A stretch of 64,000 nt of DNA from Pseudarthrobacter phenanthrenivorans (GTDB lineage Bacteria > Actinomycetota > Actinomycetes > Actinomycetales > Micrococcaceae), in NCBI RefSeq assembly GCF_000813845.1, contig NZ_JWTB01000031.1, forward strand, positions 1 to 64,000, given 5' to 3'. A model generated the notes under the pieces. The model was not told where the DNA came from, searched no databases, and worked only from the letters and a program-made list of their open reading frames with translations. This document shows positions 42,381 to 51,602 of the stretch, piece by piece. The first letter of the stretch is position 1. Every line of letters begins with the position of its first letter. The position numbers were made by a program, and so were the translations under genes.

Positions 42381-43132
42381 TTGTACACCGTGTCCTTCCT
42401 GGCTGTTGCGGGACCGCTGTCGGTTGCGTCCAGGGGCTCCTTGGTAAGCCAAAGTTCGCCGTTGATGGAGGTGAAGATGATCTTGTTGGCGTCGACGTCG
42501 CTGACGGCCACGGTTACCATAAGTGACCCCTCGGGGAGCGTGGTGTCCTGCGGATTGGTGCCGTCAGTGGGCTTGGCGCTTGGCGTTGCCTGCGGGGCGC
42601 GCTGAACGGCGGTGACCAGGGCCTTGCGGATCGTGAGCTGGGTGGTGGGGTCGCCTGCTTTGGTCTTGTCTGCCCCCGCCGCGAAGATCAGGGCGATGCC
42701 CACGTGGTCACCGGCTTCAATCCGCCCGCCTACGACGCGCTTCGGTTCCAGCTCGAAGGTGACTTCCTGGAGGCCTGCGGGCACTTTGACGCCGCCGGTG
42801 GTTTTGGCGTCCTGCGGGGCGACGAGGCGTTCGGCGAGAAGTTGTTCGCCGGGGACGAGGTCCACTGCGGCGACGGTCCCGCCCTTCCCGTCCAGGGAAG
42901 TGAGTGCGGTGGCGGCTACACCGGCGGCGGGGACGTCCTCGATAACAAGGGAGGCGGCCATGTCGTTTACCGGCGTTCCTGCGGGGATGGCTTTCTGGAC
43001 CACCAGCACCTTCTTCGGGTTGGTGCTGGCCATCGCCCGGGCATCAGCGCCGTTGGCGTACACGATGATGAGGAGGGCTCCCACAAGCGCCAGGGCAACG
43101 GCGGCCGTGCCGGCAAGCATGCGAGATTTCAC
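42377..43132 (-). CDS. cpaB: CpaB/RcpC pilus assembly protein with SAF domain (locus 1)
   Basis: 251 residues: one N-terminal membrane helix (LAGTAAVALALVGALLIIVY), then a SAF domain (VVQKAIPAGTPV to PGEQLLAERL) and a RcpC-like beta region. In Gram-negatives this protein supports the secretin; no secretin is expected here, so it probably acts at the wall or peptidoglycan. GTG start, 38 bases after the tadG stop. Confidence 0.88.
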   Translation of the reverse strand: MKSRMLAGTAAVALALVGALLIIVYANGADARAMASTNPKKVLVVQKAIPAGTPVNDMAASLVIEDVPAAGVAATALTSLDGKGGTVAAVDLVPGEQLLAERLVAPQDAKTTGGVKVPAGLQEVTFELEPKRVVGGRIEAGDHVGIALIFAAGADKTKAGDPTTQLTIRKALVTAVQRAPQATPSAKPTDGTNPQDTTLPEGSLMVTVAVSDVDANKIIFTSINGELWLTKEPLDATDSGPATARKDTVYK

Positions 43133-43170
43133 GGTTTTCTCCTGGTCAAGGTAGTGCTGGAGGGGTAGTG

Positions 43171-44226
43171 CTAAAGGCCAAGGCGGACGATGGTGGCGCC
43201 GTAGGGGTCAACAGGGCCAAGGGTGTAGCCGTCGGCGAGGGAGACGTAGGTGACGAATTTGCCGATGACGCCGCGACAGTTTCCGGTGCATTGGGTTGCT
43301 GTGGTGACGCCGGTGGTCGTGGACTTGGCGCTTTGAAATTCGTAGGGGAGGCCGGTACCGCCACTGAATCTCCAGCCCGTGACGTCGAAAGCTGCGAAGG
43401 AAATCAGGCTGTAGACTGCCCCGGACCCGGTGCCGGTGATCTTGTTGAAGACCGGGAGCAGCACAATGACTTTACGTCCGGCTGTGATGTCCGCCCCCCA
43501 CTTGTTGAGCGTGGCATCGCAGTTGCCTGGCGCATTGTTGCCGGGGTCGCTGCCGCCCTCGCTCACAGCCAGGTCGATGGTGCCGCCGCATTTTCCCGCG
43601 TCCTGGACCAGCCAGCCGTAGCCCCCTGACACTGCAGCCCCCGAGGGGCCGTAATTGCATGAAGCATTGGCGTTTTGGCCGTGGTCCTGAAGGAGCTGCA
43701 TTGCGCCGTCGACGTAGCCTTTGACTTGGCAGATGGAAAAGGCAAGAGGGAAAGCGGTACGGCCGGCCTTGGGGCTGCCCCAAACCGCCGATGCCTTGGC
43801 GCCCACTTGCTTTGAAGGGATACCGAGAACTCCCGCGAAGAAGAGGGAGACGGAGTTTTCGGGTGCACCTGTTTGCTTTGCTGCTGTGGTGACCGAGACA
43901 GTCCTTGCCGTCGTGTCCAACTGGATGTTGTTGACATTGCTCATGCCGTCCAAGGCGTTTTGGTTGGCCAAGGTGGCTGCGAGCGTGGACGTGGTCGAAC
44001 ACATCGGGTCTGTAGCGCTCCGGGCGCACTTTTGAGCGAGGGCAATCGCGGAGGCGTCGGCGCCGTTTTGGAGCTGTGCGCGTTCCGAATAGATGACGCC
44101 GACGTCGACGGCGATAGCGACGAATCCAAGGAGCGTCAGCATCAGAACGGCGACGATGACACTTATGGCGCCGCGCTCGCCGTGCTGCCCGCTTCTCGTC
44201 CCCGTGTTTCCCCTCAGCCACCGCAC
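43171..44226 (-). CDS. tadG: TadG-like pilus-associated envelope protein (locus 1)
   Basis: The N-terminal region RGAISVIVAVLMLTLLGFVA is a pseudopilin-like helix, followed by DVGVIYSERAQLQNGADASA, the TadG family mark, and a roughly 270-residue extracellular part with several cysteines. GTG at 44226 after AAAGGAG gives 351 residues and overlaps tadE by 13 bases. Probably a minor component that links pilus and envelope. Confidence 0.85.
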   Translation of the reverse strand: MRWLRGNTGTRSGQHGERGAISVIVAVLMLTLLGFVAIAVDVGVIYSERAQLQNGADASAIALAQKCARSATDPMCSTTSTLAATLANQNALDGMSNVNNIQLDTTARTVSVTTAAKQTGAPENSVSLFFAGVLGIPSKQVGAKASAVWGSPKAGRTAFPLAFSICQVKGYVDGAMQLLQDHGQNANASCNYGPSGAAVSGGYGWLVQDAGKCGGTIDLAVSEGGSDPGNNAPGNCDATLNKWGADITAGRKVIVLLPVFNKITGTGSGAVYSLISFAAFDVTGWRFSGGTGLPYEFQSAKSTTTGVTTATQCTGNCRGVIGKFVTYVSLADGYTLGPVDPYGATIVRLGL

Positions 44227-44588
44227 AGCATGACTCCTTTGCCTGTCATCGGGAACGGGCCGGCGATGCCGGTGATGGTGGACAGCGTGTACTTGATGGT
44301 GAGGGTTACCTGGTTCCCCGTGCTGCACGTAGCGGTACTGAGGGTGATGTCCGAGGTGGGGATGCTGCTGCTTACCGATGCCGCTGCATTCTTGGCGGCT
44401 GTCTTTGCAGCGGTGGGATCGTTATTGATGGCCATGACCCGGACGCCGTCGCGGGCGGCGTTAGTGAGCGTGATTTGGGCGTTGTAGGCACGACCGAACT
44501 CGATCGTGCCCAGGACAAGCATCAAGAGGAGGGGCAGCAGGATCGCGAATTCGACGGCGGCTGCGCCCCGTTCCGAGTCGCGTTTCAC
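44214..44588 (-). CDS. tadE: TadE-like minor pseudopilin (locus 1)
   Basis: 124 residues. ERGAAAVEFAILLPLLLMLV shows the prepilin cleavage site after Gly with Glu at +5, then GTIEFGRAYNAQITLTNAAR, the TadE-family consensus. GTG at 44588 has GAGGAGG eight bases upstream. An imperfect hairpin lies between it and the flp gene. Confidence 0.88.
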   Translation of the reverse strand: MKRDSERGAAAVEFAILLPLLLMLVLGTIEFGRAYNAQITLTNAARDGVRVMAINNDPTAAKTAAKNAAASVSSSIPTSDITLSTATCSTGNQVTLTIKYTLSTITGIAGPFPMTGKGVMLCGG

Positions 44589-44634
44589 CTGCTGCACCTC
44601 CTCTTTGGTTTGCCTGTTTCTGCCGGGCGGTTTG

Positions 44635-44666
44635 CCGCCGTTTCGATATGGGGTCCGGAACGGCGG
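44635..44666 (-). terminator. Hairpin between flp1 and tadE1
   Basis: CCGCCGTT (44635-44642) pairs with AACGGCGG (44659-44666). No U tract. It is in the same position as the stronger hairpins after the other flp genes. Confidence 0.4.
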
Positions 44667-44676
44667 GCAGCTGAAG

Positions 44677-44880
44677 CTAGCTGGTGGGAACGGCAGTGGC
44701 GGTGGGGTGCGCGATGTCGGTGGTGACACCGGTAAAGAGGGTTCCGAGCTGGCCGCCGAGCGTGCTGACAGCGACGATGATGACAACAGCAATAAGGGCG
44801 ACCATGATGCCGTACTCAACGGCGGTTGCGCCCTTTTCGCTGCGAAGGCGGATCATGATGTTGGTGTAGAGAGAAAGCAT
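44677..44880 (-). CDS. flp1: Flp-type prepilin (locus 1)
   Basis: Major pilin candidate of locus 1, 67 residues. A short leader (MLSLYTNIMIRLRSEKG) is followed by ATAVEYGIMVALIAVVIIVA, the Flp motif with cleavage after Gly and Glu-Tyr at +5/+6, and a roughly 20-residue Thr/Ala-rich tail. CAGGAGTC before the ATG at 44880. First gene of the locus 1 operon. Confidence 0.92.
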   Translation of the reverse strand: MLSLYTNIMIRLRSEKGATAVEYGIMVALIAVVIIVAVSTLGGQLGTLFTGVTTDIAHPTATAVPTS

Positions 44881-45061
44881 TTTGACTCCTGAGCGAGACG
44901 GATTTGGCTGGCCCTGCACCAGCACTGAATCGAAGTTAGCAACGCTTGATGCGACATTTACCGGATCTTGCAGCATCCTGCGCAAAGCCTTTACCCCTTG
45001 TACGTTTCCTGCGCTTTCACTGCGTCTTTTCTATGCCTACACTGAGTCCGGACCAGTCGGT
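44881..45061 (-). promoter_or_regulatory. Presumed promoter region of tad locus 1
   Basis: A 181-base gap upstream of flp1. It must hold the promoter unless transcription runs through from the lipoprotein gene. No confident -10/-35 pair was identified, and there is no terminator-like stem after the lipoprotein gene. Confidence 0.3.
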
Positions 45062-45901
45062 TTAGTCGAGGTACGTGTACCCGCCATCCGGATCTGCGGA
45101 GGTGGACATGCCTGGGAAGATGCTCTTGTCCATGAACGCGCGGCACACGCCGTCGCGTGCGGCCACCAGGAGATCCCAGTCCCGCAGTTCTGCCGCATGC
45201 TGTGGGTTGTACCTTTGGTTGGCTTCCCGATAGCAGGAGTTAATGAAGCGGCCGCCGTCCTTGCCCTGGTATGTGATGGCAATGTTGTCGGGCCGAGCCA
45301 AAGCATTCCTGATTCCTGGCAGGTGGGAGGGGTCAACCGCGACTGTCCCACCTTGCACGGGGTAGGAGTCCGAAAACCCGGGGTGCGGTGTGAGCTGCAA
45401 TGAGGTGCCCGGAAGGACTTCCTGTTCGATGTGGAAGTGAGCTAGTTCCACCCCGCACCAGTCACCTTTTCGACCCGGCCCAAGAAGGCCGTCGCAAAGC
45501 GTATTCGGTGACTCCCAAAGCGCATAAAGTCCGAACGTCGCCTCCCAAACAGAGGTTGGTTGGAAGGACAGGGTTTGGGTTTCTGACGTGTTCAGTATTT
45601 TCATCCTGTAAGCCGCCTCGACTTGTACCTCTGTGAATTCGGAGCTGCCAAAGTCCACTGGACGGGTCTTTATCCGCGAGGGTTCGTAGTCATACGCGAG
45701 GTCGAAGGTGCGGCCGTTATTGTCGCGGATATGGAATGTTCCGGAGGATCCCTGCAGAGGCAGCGGGGCCTGGGACACTGAGGAGGTTTCTGAAGAACGA
45801 GGCTTCTCCGGCGGGCGAATCCGCTCGGGCGCCCCCTGGGCTAGGCAGCCGCTCAAGGCGCTGGATACAACGAGTGCCACGACGAATCTGCCAACCTTCA
45901 T
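45062..45901 (-). CDS. Lipoprotein of unknown function between the tad loci
   Basis: 279 residues. Signal peptide MKVGRFVVALVVSSALSGC with lipobox LSGC and lipidated C19. A Pro/Ser/Thr-rich linker to about residue 55 is followed by a beta-rich domain with four further cysteines (NTLCDG, DWCGVE, NSCYRE, GVCRAF), enough for two disulfides. GGAGGAAGAG precedes the ATG. I do not recognise the family. Its place between two pilus operons, same strand, suggests a surface anchor or assembly factor, but that is inference. Confidence 0.75.
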   Translation of the reverse strand: MKVGRFVVALVVSSALSGCLAQGAPERIRPPEKPRSSETSSVSQAPLPLQGSSGTFHIRDNNGRTFDLAYDYEPSRIKTRPVDFGSSEFTEVQVEAAYRMKILNTSETQTLSFQPTSVWEATFGLYALWESPNTLCDGLLGPGRKGDWCGVELAHFHIEQEVLPGTSLQLTPHPGFSDSYPVQGGTVAVDPSHLPGIRNALARPDNIAITYQGKDGGRFINSCYREANQRYNPQHAAELRDWDLLVAARDGVCRAFMDKSIFPGMSTSADPDGGYTYLD

Positions 45902-45994
45902 CTCTTCCTCCAAAGAACGCCGGCGGTCGATGGACCGGCGGCTGCCAGCCGCTCGCTTTCAGGGTCGGCTGGGATTCTGTGATCTTCAACCAAA

Positions 45995-46033
45995 GGACCC
46001 CCTCGGTTCTGGGTGCCGAGGGGGTCCGGTCTT
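45995..46033 (-). terminator. Terminator-like hairpin after flp4
   Basis: GGACCCCCTCGG (45995-46006) and CCGAGGGGGTCC (46016-46027) form a perfect 12-bp stem downstream of flp4 on the minus strand and upstream of the lipoprotein gene. On the plus side GGTCTTT follows; on the minus side there is TTTGG. Confidence 0.7.
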
Positions 46034-46064
46034 TGTGGCGCCGGAGCGCTTTAGGAGGAGCTGA

Positions 46065-46280
46065 TTATGGGATTCCCAGCGCAGAACTTAGCGTGGTGGC
46101 TAGGTTCTGGTAATGAAGGTTTAAGGCTTGCCCAAAGGCAGCGACGCCGATGACCAGAGCCATAGCCAGGAATGCAACCAATATTCCGTATTCGGTAGCG
46201 GTTGCTCCGCGTTGGTCTGTTACCAGCGCTCGCAGAGAGAGGGCCCTTCGGCTTAGAAAGTCCTGAATACGATTCAACAT
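46065..46280 (-). CDS. flp4: Flp-type prepilin (end of locus 2)
   Basis: 71 residues. A longer leader (MLNRIQDFLSRRALSLRALV then TDQRG) is followed by ATATEYGILVAFLAMALVIG, a Flp motif with Glu-Tyr at +5/+6. Its tail (ATTLSSALGIP) is unlike the other pilins. Located after tadC at the far end of locus 2; TAGGAG precedes the ATG. Could be a minor pilin. Confidence 0.88.
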   Translation of the reverse strand: MLNRIQDFLSRRALSLRALVTDQRGATATEYGILVAFLAMALVIGVAAFGQALNLHYQNLATTLSSALGIP

Positions 46281-46289
46281 GTCCAGCTC

Positions 46290-47165
46290 CTAGGAGAAAA
46301 CTGCCATGATCTGAAGGACAGCTGGTCCGAGCAGAATGATGAAAAGTGTCGGAAGGATGAAGAAAATCAGCGGGAAGAGCATTTTCACCGGCATCTTCAT
46401 GGCATGTTCTTCCGCAAGCTGCCGGCGTTTTACGCGCATGTCCTTCGCTTGTGCCTTTAAGACGCCGGCGATGGCAATGCCGTAGGTGTCCGCCTGGACC
46501 ACGGCCCGGACGAAGGTCCTCACGGCAGGAACATCCACTCGTTCGGACAGGGCGAGATAGGCCTCCTTACGGGATCGCCCTACCTGAATGTCCTGGAGTG
46601 TCCTGATAAGTTCGTCGGCCAGGGGCCCCCTGCCATTCTCTCCAGCTCTTCCCATAGCGGTTTCAAAGCCAAGCCCTGCCTGAACCGAAATCAGCATCTG
46701 GTCGAGCGCATTTGGCAGCTCCAACCGGATCGCTTCCCGACGCTTTTGGGCGAAGTTCCGCAGGAGGATGTCGGGCAGGAAATAGGCCAGCGCCACTATG
46801 ACAATGGCGATCGCGAACCTGCCCGCTGAGGGTGCTCCCATGAAGACCAGAAGGCCCAGGAGTGCGCCCCCGAAGGCCAGCATAGGCTTCACCATCAGGA
46901 GCCGGGCAAGCGGCCATTGTTTGGGGCGCCCTGCCCCCGACAGTTGTTTATCGAGCCACGCCTCGTATCCTTTGGGCGTGATGCGCCGGGAAAAGTCGGC
47001 AAGCTGTTGGGTGACGTTTAGCGACTGGGAAGCCTGACCGGGACGACCGCCAAGGTTGGCTTTGATCCGTCGCAGACCTGCCCGATCTCCGGTGAAGGAC
47101 AGCCAGACCATTCCGGAAATGGGTACGACGATGGCCAATATTGCGGCTAATGCGATGGGTTGCAT
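46290..47165 (-). CDS. tadC: Tad platform protein TadC (locus 2)
   Basis: 291-residue GspF-family protein, paralogue of the gene at 37865 (shared NALDQMLISVQAGLGFETAM and VKRRQLAEEHAMKMPVKML). AGGGGTGAAAA precedes the ATG; nine bases after tadB. Membrane helices at N-terminus, centre and C-terminus. Confidence 0.88.
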   Translation of the reverse strand: MQPIALAAILAIVVPISGMVWLSFTGDRAGLRRIKANLGGRPGQASQSLNVTQQLADFSRRITPKGYEAWLDKQLSGAGRPKQWPLARLLMVKPMLAFGGALLGLLVFMGAPSAGRFAIAIVIVALAYFLPDILLRNFAQKRREAIRLELPNALDQMLISVQAGLGFETAMGRAGENGRGPLADELIRTLQDIQVGRSRKEAYLALSERVDVPAVRTFVRAVVQADTYGIAIAGVLKAQAKDMRVKRRQLAEEHAMKMPVKMLFPLIFFILPTLFIILLGPAVLQIMAVFS

Positions 47166-47174
47166 TTTTCACCC

Positions 47175-48125
47175 CTAGTACTTCGGCTTGATGATACGGC
47201 TAAGCCATAGGCCGCCGACGGAGAGGAGAGCAACAGCGGCGGCCAACATCACGAAACCGATGAACGTCGTTGTGAAGACTCGTGAGTAGGTTGGGTTGAA
47301 CGTCACCAGCCCGATGAACATGAGGATTGGAAGGGCCATGAGAACCATTGCGGAGATGCGGCCCTCGGCACTGAGGGCGCGAACTTGGCCCTTGACCTGG
47401 TTGCGGTCCCGAATGGTTTCGCCCACGTGGTCCAGTACCTCAGCCAAGTCGCCACCCACTTCGCGGTGGATCTCGATGGCCTGAGCAATCCAGTAGAAGT
47501 CTTCGCTGGCAGTTCTGCGGGAAACATCAGCCATGGATTCGCCAAGGTCGCGGCCAATTCTCGTCTCATTGACAATTCTGCTGAGTTCTTCCGCCATCGG
47601 CCCCTGGTTTTCCTGAGCGGCTGCATCAATCGCCCTCAGCAGGCTGTGGCCGGCACGGAGACCACCCGAAAACATTTGCAGTGTGTCCGGGACTTCCGCG
47701 TCAAATGCTTTTCGGCGCCTTGCGATCAATAGGTTCAGGACGAGATACAGGATGAACGGTGTCAGGATGAGGGCAAGTATGCTCATGCCCAGGCCACCCA
47801 GGAAGAAGGCGGACACTGCCGCAACCAACGTGATGGCTCCAGCCATAAGCAAGTAGTCGCCGGGCTCCTTGTTGAGACCTGCCTGTTCCAGCTTTTCCCT
47901 GCTGAAGACGCTTGTAGGGCGCTTCTTTAAACCGCGGTTGAGCGCGCCAACAGCCTGGTTCGTGAGTCGGGTGAGGCTGGAGGAATGGTCGACGACGTCG
48001 GGACGCCGCCGTGACAGCGGTACGCCTGACTTGCCCTTCCAAACAAATGTGAATAGTAGACCCAAGGACACGTAGACCAGAAAGAGTCCCACCATGAAGA
48101 GAGTCACGGGAACCTCGCCGGCCAT
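47175..48125 (-). CDS. tadB: Tad platform protein TadB (locus 2)
   Basis: 316-residue GspF-family protein, paralogue of the gene at 38757; MFSGGLRAGHSLLRAIDAAA and HREVGGDLAEVLDHVGETIR match the locus 1 copy. GGGGCAGGT precedes the ATG, two bases after the cpaF stop. Confidence 0.9.
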   Translation of the reverse strand: MAGEVPVTLFMVGLFLVYVSLGLLFTFVWKGKSGVPLSRRRPDVVDHSSSLTRLTNQAVGALNRGLKKRPTSVFSREKLEQAGLNKEPGDYLLMAGAITLVAAVSAFFLGGLGMSILALILTPFILYLVLNLLIARRRKAFDAEVPDTLQMFSGGLRAGHSLLRAIDAAAQENQGPMAEELSRIVNETRIGRDLGESMADVSRRTASEDFYWIAQAIEIHREVGGDLAEVLDHVGETIRDRNQVKGQVRALSAEGRISAMVLMALPILMFIGLVTFNPTYSRVFTTTFIGFVMLAAAVALLSVGGLWLSRIIKPKY

Positions 48126-48127
48126 GA

Positions 48128-49603
48128 CTACCTGCCCCTTATGGTGTCAGCACCGAAAATGTGTGGCGAAACGCGGATGCCGAGTTCGTGGAAGCGGTCA
48201 GTAAAGCGGGGACGGACGCCGGTAGGAATGGGCTTCCCCAGGAACCTCCCGCTGGCATCAATGCCGGCTGCGTAGTCGAAGACGAAAGCGTCCTGAAGCG
48301 TGACGATGTCCCCTTCCATGCCTTGGACCTCGGTTATATGGGTAACCCGTCGGGTGCCATCGCGGAGCCTCGAGATGTGGACGATGAGGTTCACGGCAGA
48401 TGCCACTTGCTCCCTTACGGCTCGCAGCGGCAGGTCCATTCCCGCCATCAGAACCAACGTCTCCAGTCGCGCAATGGCATCGCGCGGTGAATTCGCGTGA
48501 ACAGTGGAGAGGGACCCGTCGTGCCCAGTGTTCATGGCTTGGAGCATGTCCAGGCACTCGCCGCCGCGGACTTCGCCGACAACTATGCGGTCAGGACGCA
48601 TGCGGAGGGAATTCCTCACCAGGTCTCTGATGGCTATTTCCCCCTTGCCCTCAATGTTTGCGGGCCGGCTCTCGAGGCGGACAACGTGGTCCTGCTGGAG
48701 TTGCAGCTCGACGGCGTCCTCAATAGTGACGATGCGGTCAGAAGCAGGGATGAAAGACGAAAGTGCATTGAGCAGCGTCGTCTTGCCGGTCCCCGTGCCG
48801 CCGGAAACGATGATGTTCATTCGTGCCAGGACACAAGCTTGGAGGAGTTCAGCCATTTCCGGAGAAAGGCTCCCGAAGGCGATTAGCTTGTCAACGGTAA
48901 GGGCATCCCCGCCAAACTTCCTGATGGTCAGGGCTGGTCCATTAACAGCCAACGGTGGAATGATCGCATTGACGCGGGAACCGTCAGCCAGCCGAGCATC
49001 CACGAGAGGTGATGACTCGTCAATACGCCGGCCCACCTTCGACACAATGCGTTCAATCACGCGGCGCAACGCTTCGTCCGAGGCGAACTTGGTATCGGTG
49101 AGCGTCAACTTCCCGGCGCGTTCAATGTAGACCTGGTCGAAGCGGTTGACCATGACTTCCGTAATGCTCGGGTCGTCCAGAAAGCGCTGGATCGGGCCGT
49201 GTCCAAGAACGTCATCGATGATTTCCCGGATCAGCCGCTGCCGCTCTGCCGACGTCAGCGGGACCTGTTCTTCATCCACCACGCTCTTCAACTCATCTTT
49301 CACGTACTGGTGAAGTTCGCTTTCCTCAAGCGATGAGTCTGTGATGCGTGCGCCCAGGCGCTCATACAGCGACTGACTGGCGCGTTCCTTAAGCGAGCTG
49401 AGAGCGCTGCTGGCAACAGCTGCTGTTGGTGCGAGCTCAACAACTACAGCCGCCTCAGCCGACTTGGCCTCGTGGATTCGTCCCAACGTTGCCGGTTCCG
49501 GGACGGCAGCATGGTGTGCGAACGGATTAGCCTGCTCCGGCTCCGCCGTTGACAGTTCCGGCTCCGTGCCCCTCATCTTTTCGAGCCTGCGTGAAAGGTT
49601 CAC
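48128..49603 (-). CDS. cpaF: Tad pilus assembly ATPase CpaF/TadA (locus 2)
   Basis: 491 residues. Walker A GGTGTGKT at 268-275; RIVTIEDAVELQLQQDHVVR and RMRPDRIVVGEVRGGE follow. The C-terminal half is very close to the locus 1 CpaF, while the first 100 residues differ, which suggests shared motor function but different partners. GTG start overlaps the cpaE stop. Confidence 0.95.
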   Translation of the reverse strand: MNLSRRLEKMRGTEPELSTAEPEQANPFAHHAAVPEPATLGRIHEAKSAEAAVVVELAPTAAVASSALSSLKERASQSLYERLGARITDSSLEESELHQYVKDELKSVVDEEQVPLTSAERQRLIREIIDDVLGHGPIQRFLDDPSITEVMVNRFDQVYIERAGKLTLTDTKFASDEALRRVIERIVSKVGRRIDESSPLVDARLADGSRVNAIIPPLAVNGPALTIRKFGGDALTVDKLIAFGSLSPEMAELLQACVLARMNIIVSGGTGTGKTTLLNALSSFIPASDRIVTIEDAVELQLQQDHVVRLESRPANIEGKGEIAIRDLVRNSLRMRPDRIVVGEVRGGECLDMLQAMNTGHDGSLSTVHANSPRDAIARLETLVLMAGMDLPLRAVREQVASAVNLIVHISRLRDGTRRVTHITEVQGMEGDIVTLQDAFVFDYAAGIDASGRFLGKPIPTGVRPRFTDRFHELGIRVSPHIFGADTIRGR

Positions 49604-50805
49604 TGAACTACCGCCCTTCGGTGCAACTTCTTATGTGGTCTTGCTTCCCAATTTGGCTTGAACCGCTCCACCAGGAGCCTTAAGCCTTTGGCGGCCGAAT
49701 CCCGGCTCCCGTCCTGGAGGACTGGCACACCCTTGTTGGTTGAAAACGGAAGCGATTTGGATCTTGGAAGGACTACGTCAACGGGCGCTCCAATGGTTGC
49801 TTCAACATCCTGAAGGGTCAGGCCGCTCCTGCGATCCGCCATATTGAGAACGACGTGACGTCCTTCCGGGAGAAGATTGAGCTCGGAGAGGATCTGGTTC
49901 CCCGTTCGCAGACCCCTGATGCTCGGCACGTCCATCCCGCAAATCCAGACGGCATCGGAAGCTAGTTCCAGAGTGGCGAGCACATGTTCGCCGAGTCCTG
50001 GTGCAGTGTCCACGACGACGTACTGGAATTCCTGCCGTAGCTGGGAGAGGAGGTGGCTAACGTTTTCTCCACTGATCCTGTCCATCTCGACTGGATTTTT
50101 TGGCGCACACAGTGCGTATATCCCGGCAGGATGAACTGTCAGATACGTCTTCAGGACCATCGAGTCCTGACTTGCGGCTCCCACCACTGCGTCGGTGATG
50201 GTGTGCTCAGGTTCCAGCATCAGGCCGCTCGCCACGTCTCCAAACTGGAGATCAAGGTCCACGATCACCACGCCCATCGGTGCGATCTTGCCGAGTCCGA
50301 CGGCGATGTTAGTAGCGACTGTCGTCTTCCCCACCCCGCCCTTCGGGGATATCACCGCTATGATTCGTCCGCCCGCGGCGTGCTCATGATGTTCGGAGCT
50401 GCTTGGCGCCAGGCCCCGCCGGCGGCCAGCCGAGGCCAGGCTGGCCCGCTCAACGATGATGCGGATGTGGTCCACATCTGCGGCTGGATCCAGCAGGTCA
50501 CGAATACCTGCCCTCATGGCCTGTATTGCGACGTCTGACGATTCGCCGGCAACGAGGATCATACTGATCTCCGGGTACTGCAGGTCCATTACTGCGGCGA
50601 ACTTCAGAGCGTCGTCGGCAGGCAGGCCCGGACCGAGGATGAAGACTTCCGGCGGTTCCCCGAGGAGCTGTCCCAGGACTTCCTCCGGCCCCTGGGGGAG
50701 ATAGTCGGCTTGAAAGTACTGAAGGGAACCCGGCATACCTGCCGTGGCCATACGGACCCTTCGTTCGAAATCCGTGCTCGGTGTGATGAGTACGAAGCGG
50801 CTCAT
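49600..50805 (-). CDS. cpaE: CpaE/TadZ-like ParA-family ATPase (locus 2)
   Basis: 401 residues. N-terminal receiver-like fold (VFILGPGLPADDALKFAAV) without a phospho-acceptor, then ISPKGGVGKTTVATNIAVGL as deviant Walker A and DLDLQFGDVASGL. ATG overlaps the cpaB stop (ATGA). Paralogue of the gene at 41184. Confidence 0.9.
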   Translation of the reverse strand: MSRFVLITPSTDFERRVRMATAGMPGSLQYFQADYLPQGPEEVLGQLLGEPPEVFILGPGLPADDALKFAAVMDLQYPEISMILVAGESSDVAIQAMRAGIRDLLDPAADVDHIRIIVERASLASAGRRRGLAPSSSEHHEHAAGGRIIAVISPKGGVGKTTVATNIAVGLGKIAPMGVVIVDLDLQFGDVASGLMLEPEHTITDAVVGAASQDSMVLKTYLTVHPAGIYALCAPKNPVEMDRISGENVSHLLSQLRQEFQYVVVDTAPGLGEHVLATLELASDAVWICGMDVPSIRGLRTGNQILSELNLLPEGRHVVLNMADRRSGLTLQDVEATIGAPVDVVLPRSKSLPFSTNKGVPVLQDGSRDSAAKGLRLLVERFKPNWEARPHKKLHRRAVVQ

Positions 50806-51581
50806 TTGAAAACCTTCGTCTTGTCAACTACACCGGCGTTGCCCTCAGTAGCGCCTGTCGGCTCCTTCGACAGATAGATCTTGCCGAACTCCGCTGCGTA
50901 AACCAGGCGTTCCGCGTCAACTGAATTTCGGGCCACTGTAATCAGGTAGTTTCCGTCGCTCTGGGCATTGCTTCCCGAGTTCAGGGATCCATCCGACTTT
51001 TGCGTCGAATCCTGTTGGGCGGGGCTGCCGTTACTCAACTGGGCAGCCGTGACCAGTACTTTGTGAAAGGTAAGTTGAGTACCTGCGGATTGGGTAGCAG
51101 CCTGGCCGGCCCCGTTGGTGGAAGTCTCGGTAAGAGAAACGAAGATACCGACTGTGTCACCTGCCGTGATCTTGCCGCCAACCACCCGCTCGATAGGGAG
51201 CTTCAGCGAGATCTCCTGCATGCCGTCCGGAACGGCAACCCTTGATGGGCCAAGAAACGACTCTTTTTCGACCATCCGGCTCGAAAGCAGCTGCTCCCCG
51301 GGAACCAGGGCGACCGAAGTGACTTTTGTCCCCAGCGAATTCAAGTCAGTGACACTATCTGCGGTGATTGTCGACTTCGGAAGCGGTTTCTTAACGACTG
51401 ACCCGCCCAGGTCGCTGACCGCTGTCCCCGCTGGGACGGCAGCCTGGACCACAAACACTTCCGAGGTCTCGGTTCCCGCCATTGCACGGGCATCCGCGCT
51501 TTGTACGTAGGTGATCAGAAGGAATGTGCCGATTATCGCGACGAGCAGCGCGGCAATGCCTCCCAGTAGGCGTGCTTTCAC
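50802..51581 (-). CDS. cpaB: CpaB/RcpC pilus assembly protein with SAF domain (locus 2)
   Basis: 259 residues: N-terminal helix LLGGIAALLVAIIGTFLLIT, SAF domain (VVQAAVPAGTAVSDLGG to PGEQLLSSRM), then a Ser/Gly/Gln-rich insertion near 190-215. GTG start after AAAGGGGAAG. Paralogue of the gene at 42377. Confidence 0.88.
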   Translation of the reverse strand: MKARLLGGIAALLVAIIGTFLLITYVQSADARAMAGTETSEVFVVQAAVPAGTAVSDLGGSVVKKPLPKSTITADSVTDLNSLGTKVTSVALVPGEQLLSSRMVEKESFLGPSRVAVPDGMQEISLKLPIERVVGGKITAGDTVGIFVSLTETSTNGAGQAATQSAGTQLTFHKVLVTAAQLSNGSPAQQDSTQKSDGSLNSGSNAQSDGNYLITVARNSVDAERLVYAAEFGKIYLSKEPTGATEGNAGVVDKTKVFK

Positions 51582-51602
51582 TTTCTTCCCCTTTGGTTCT
51601 TT

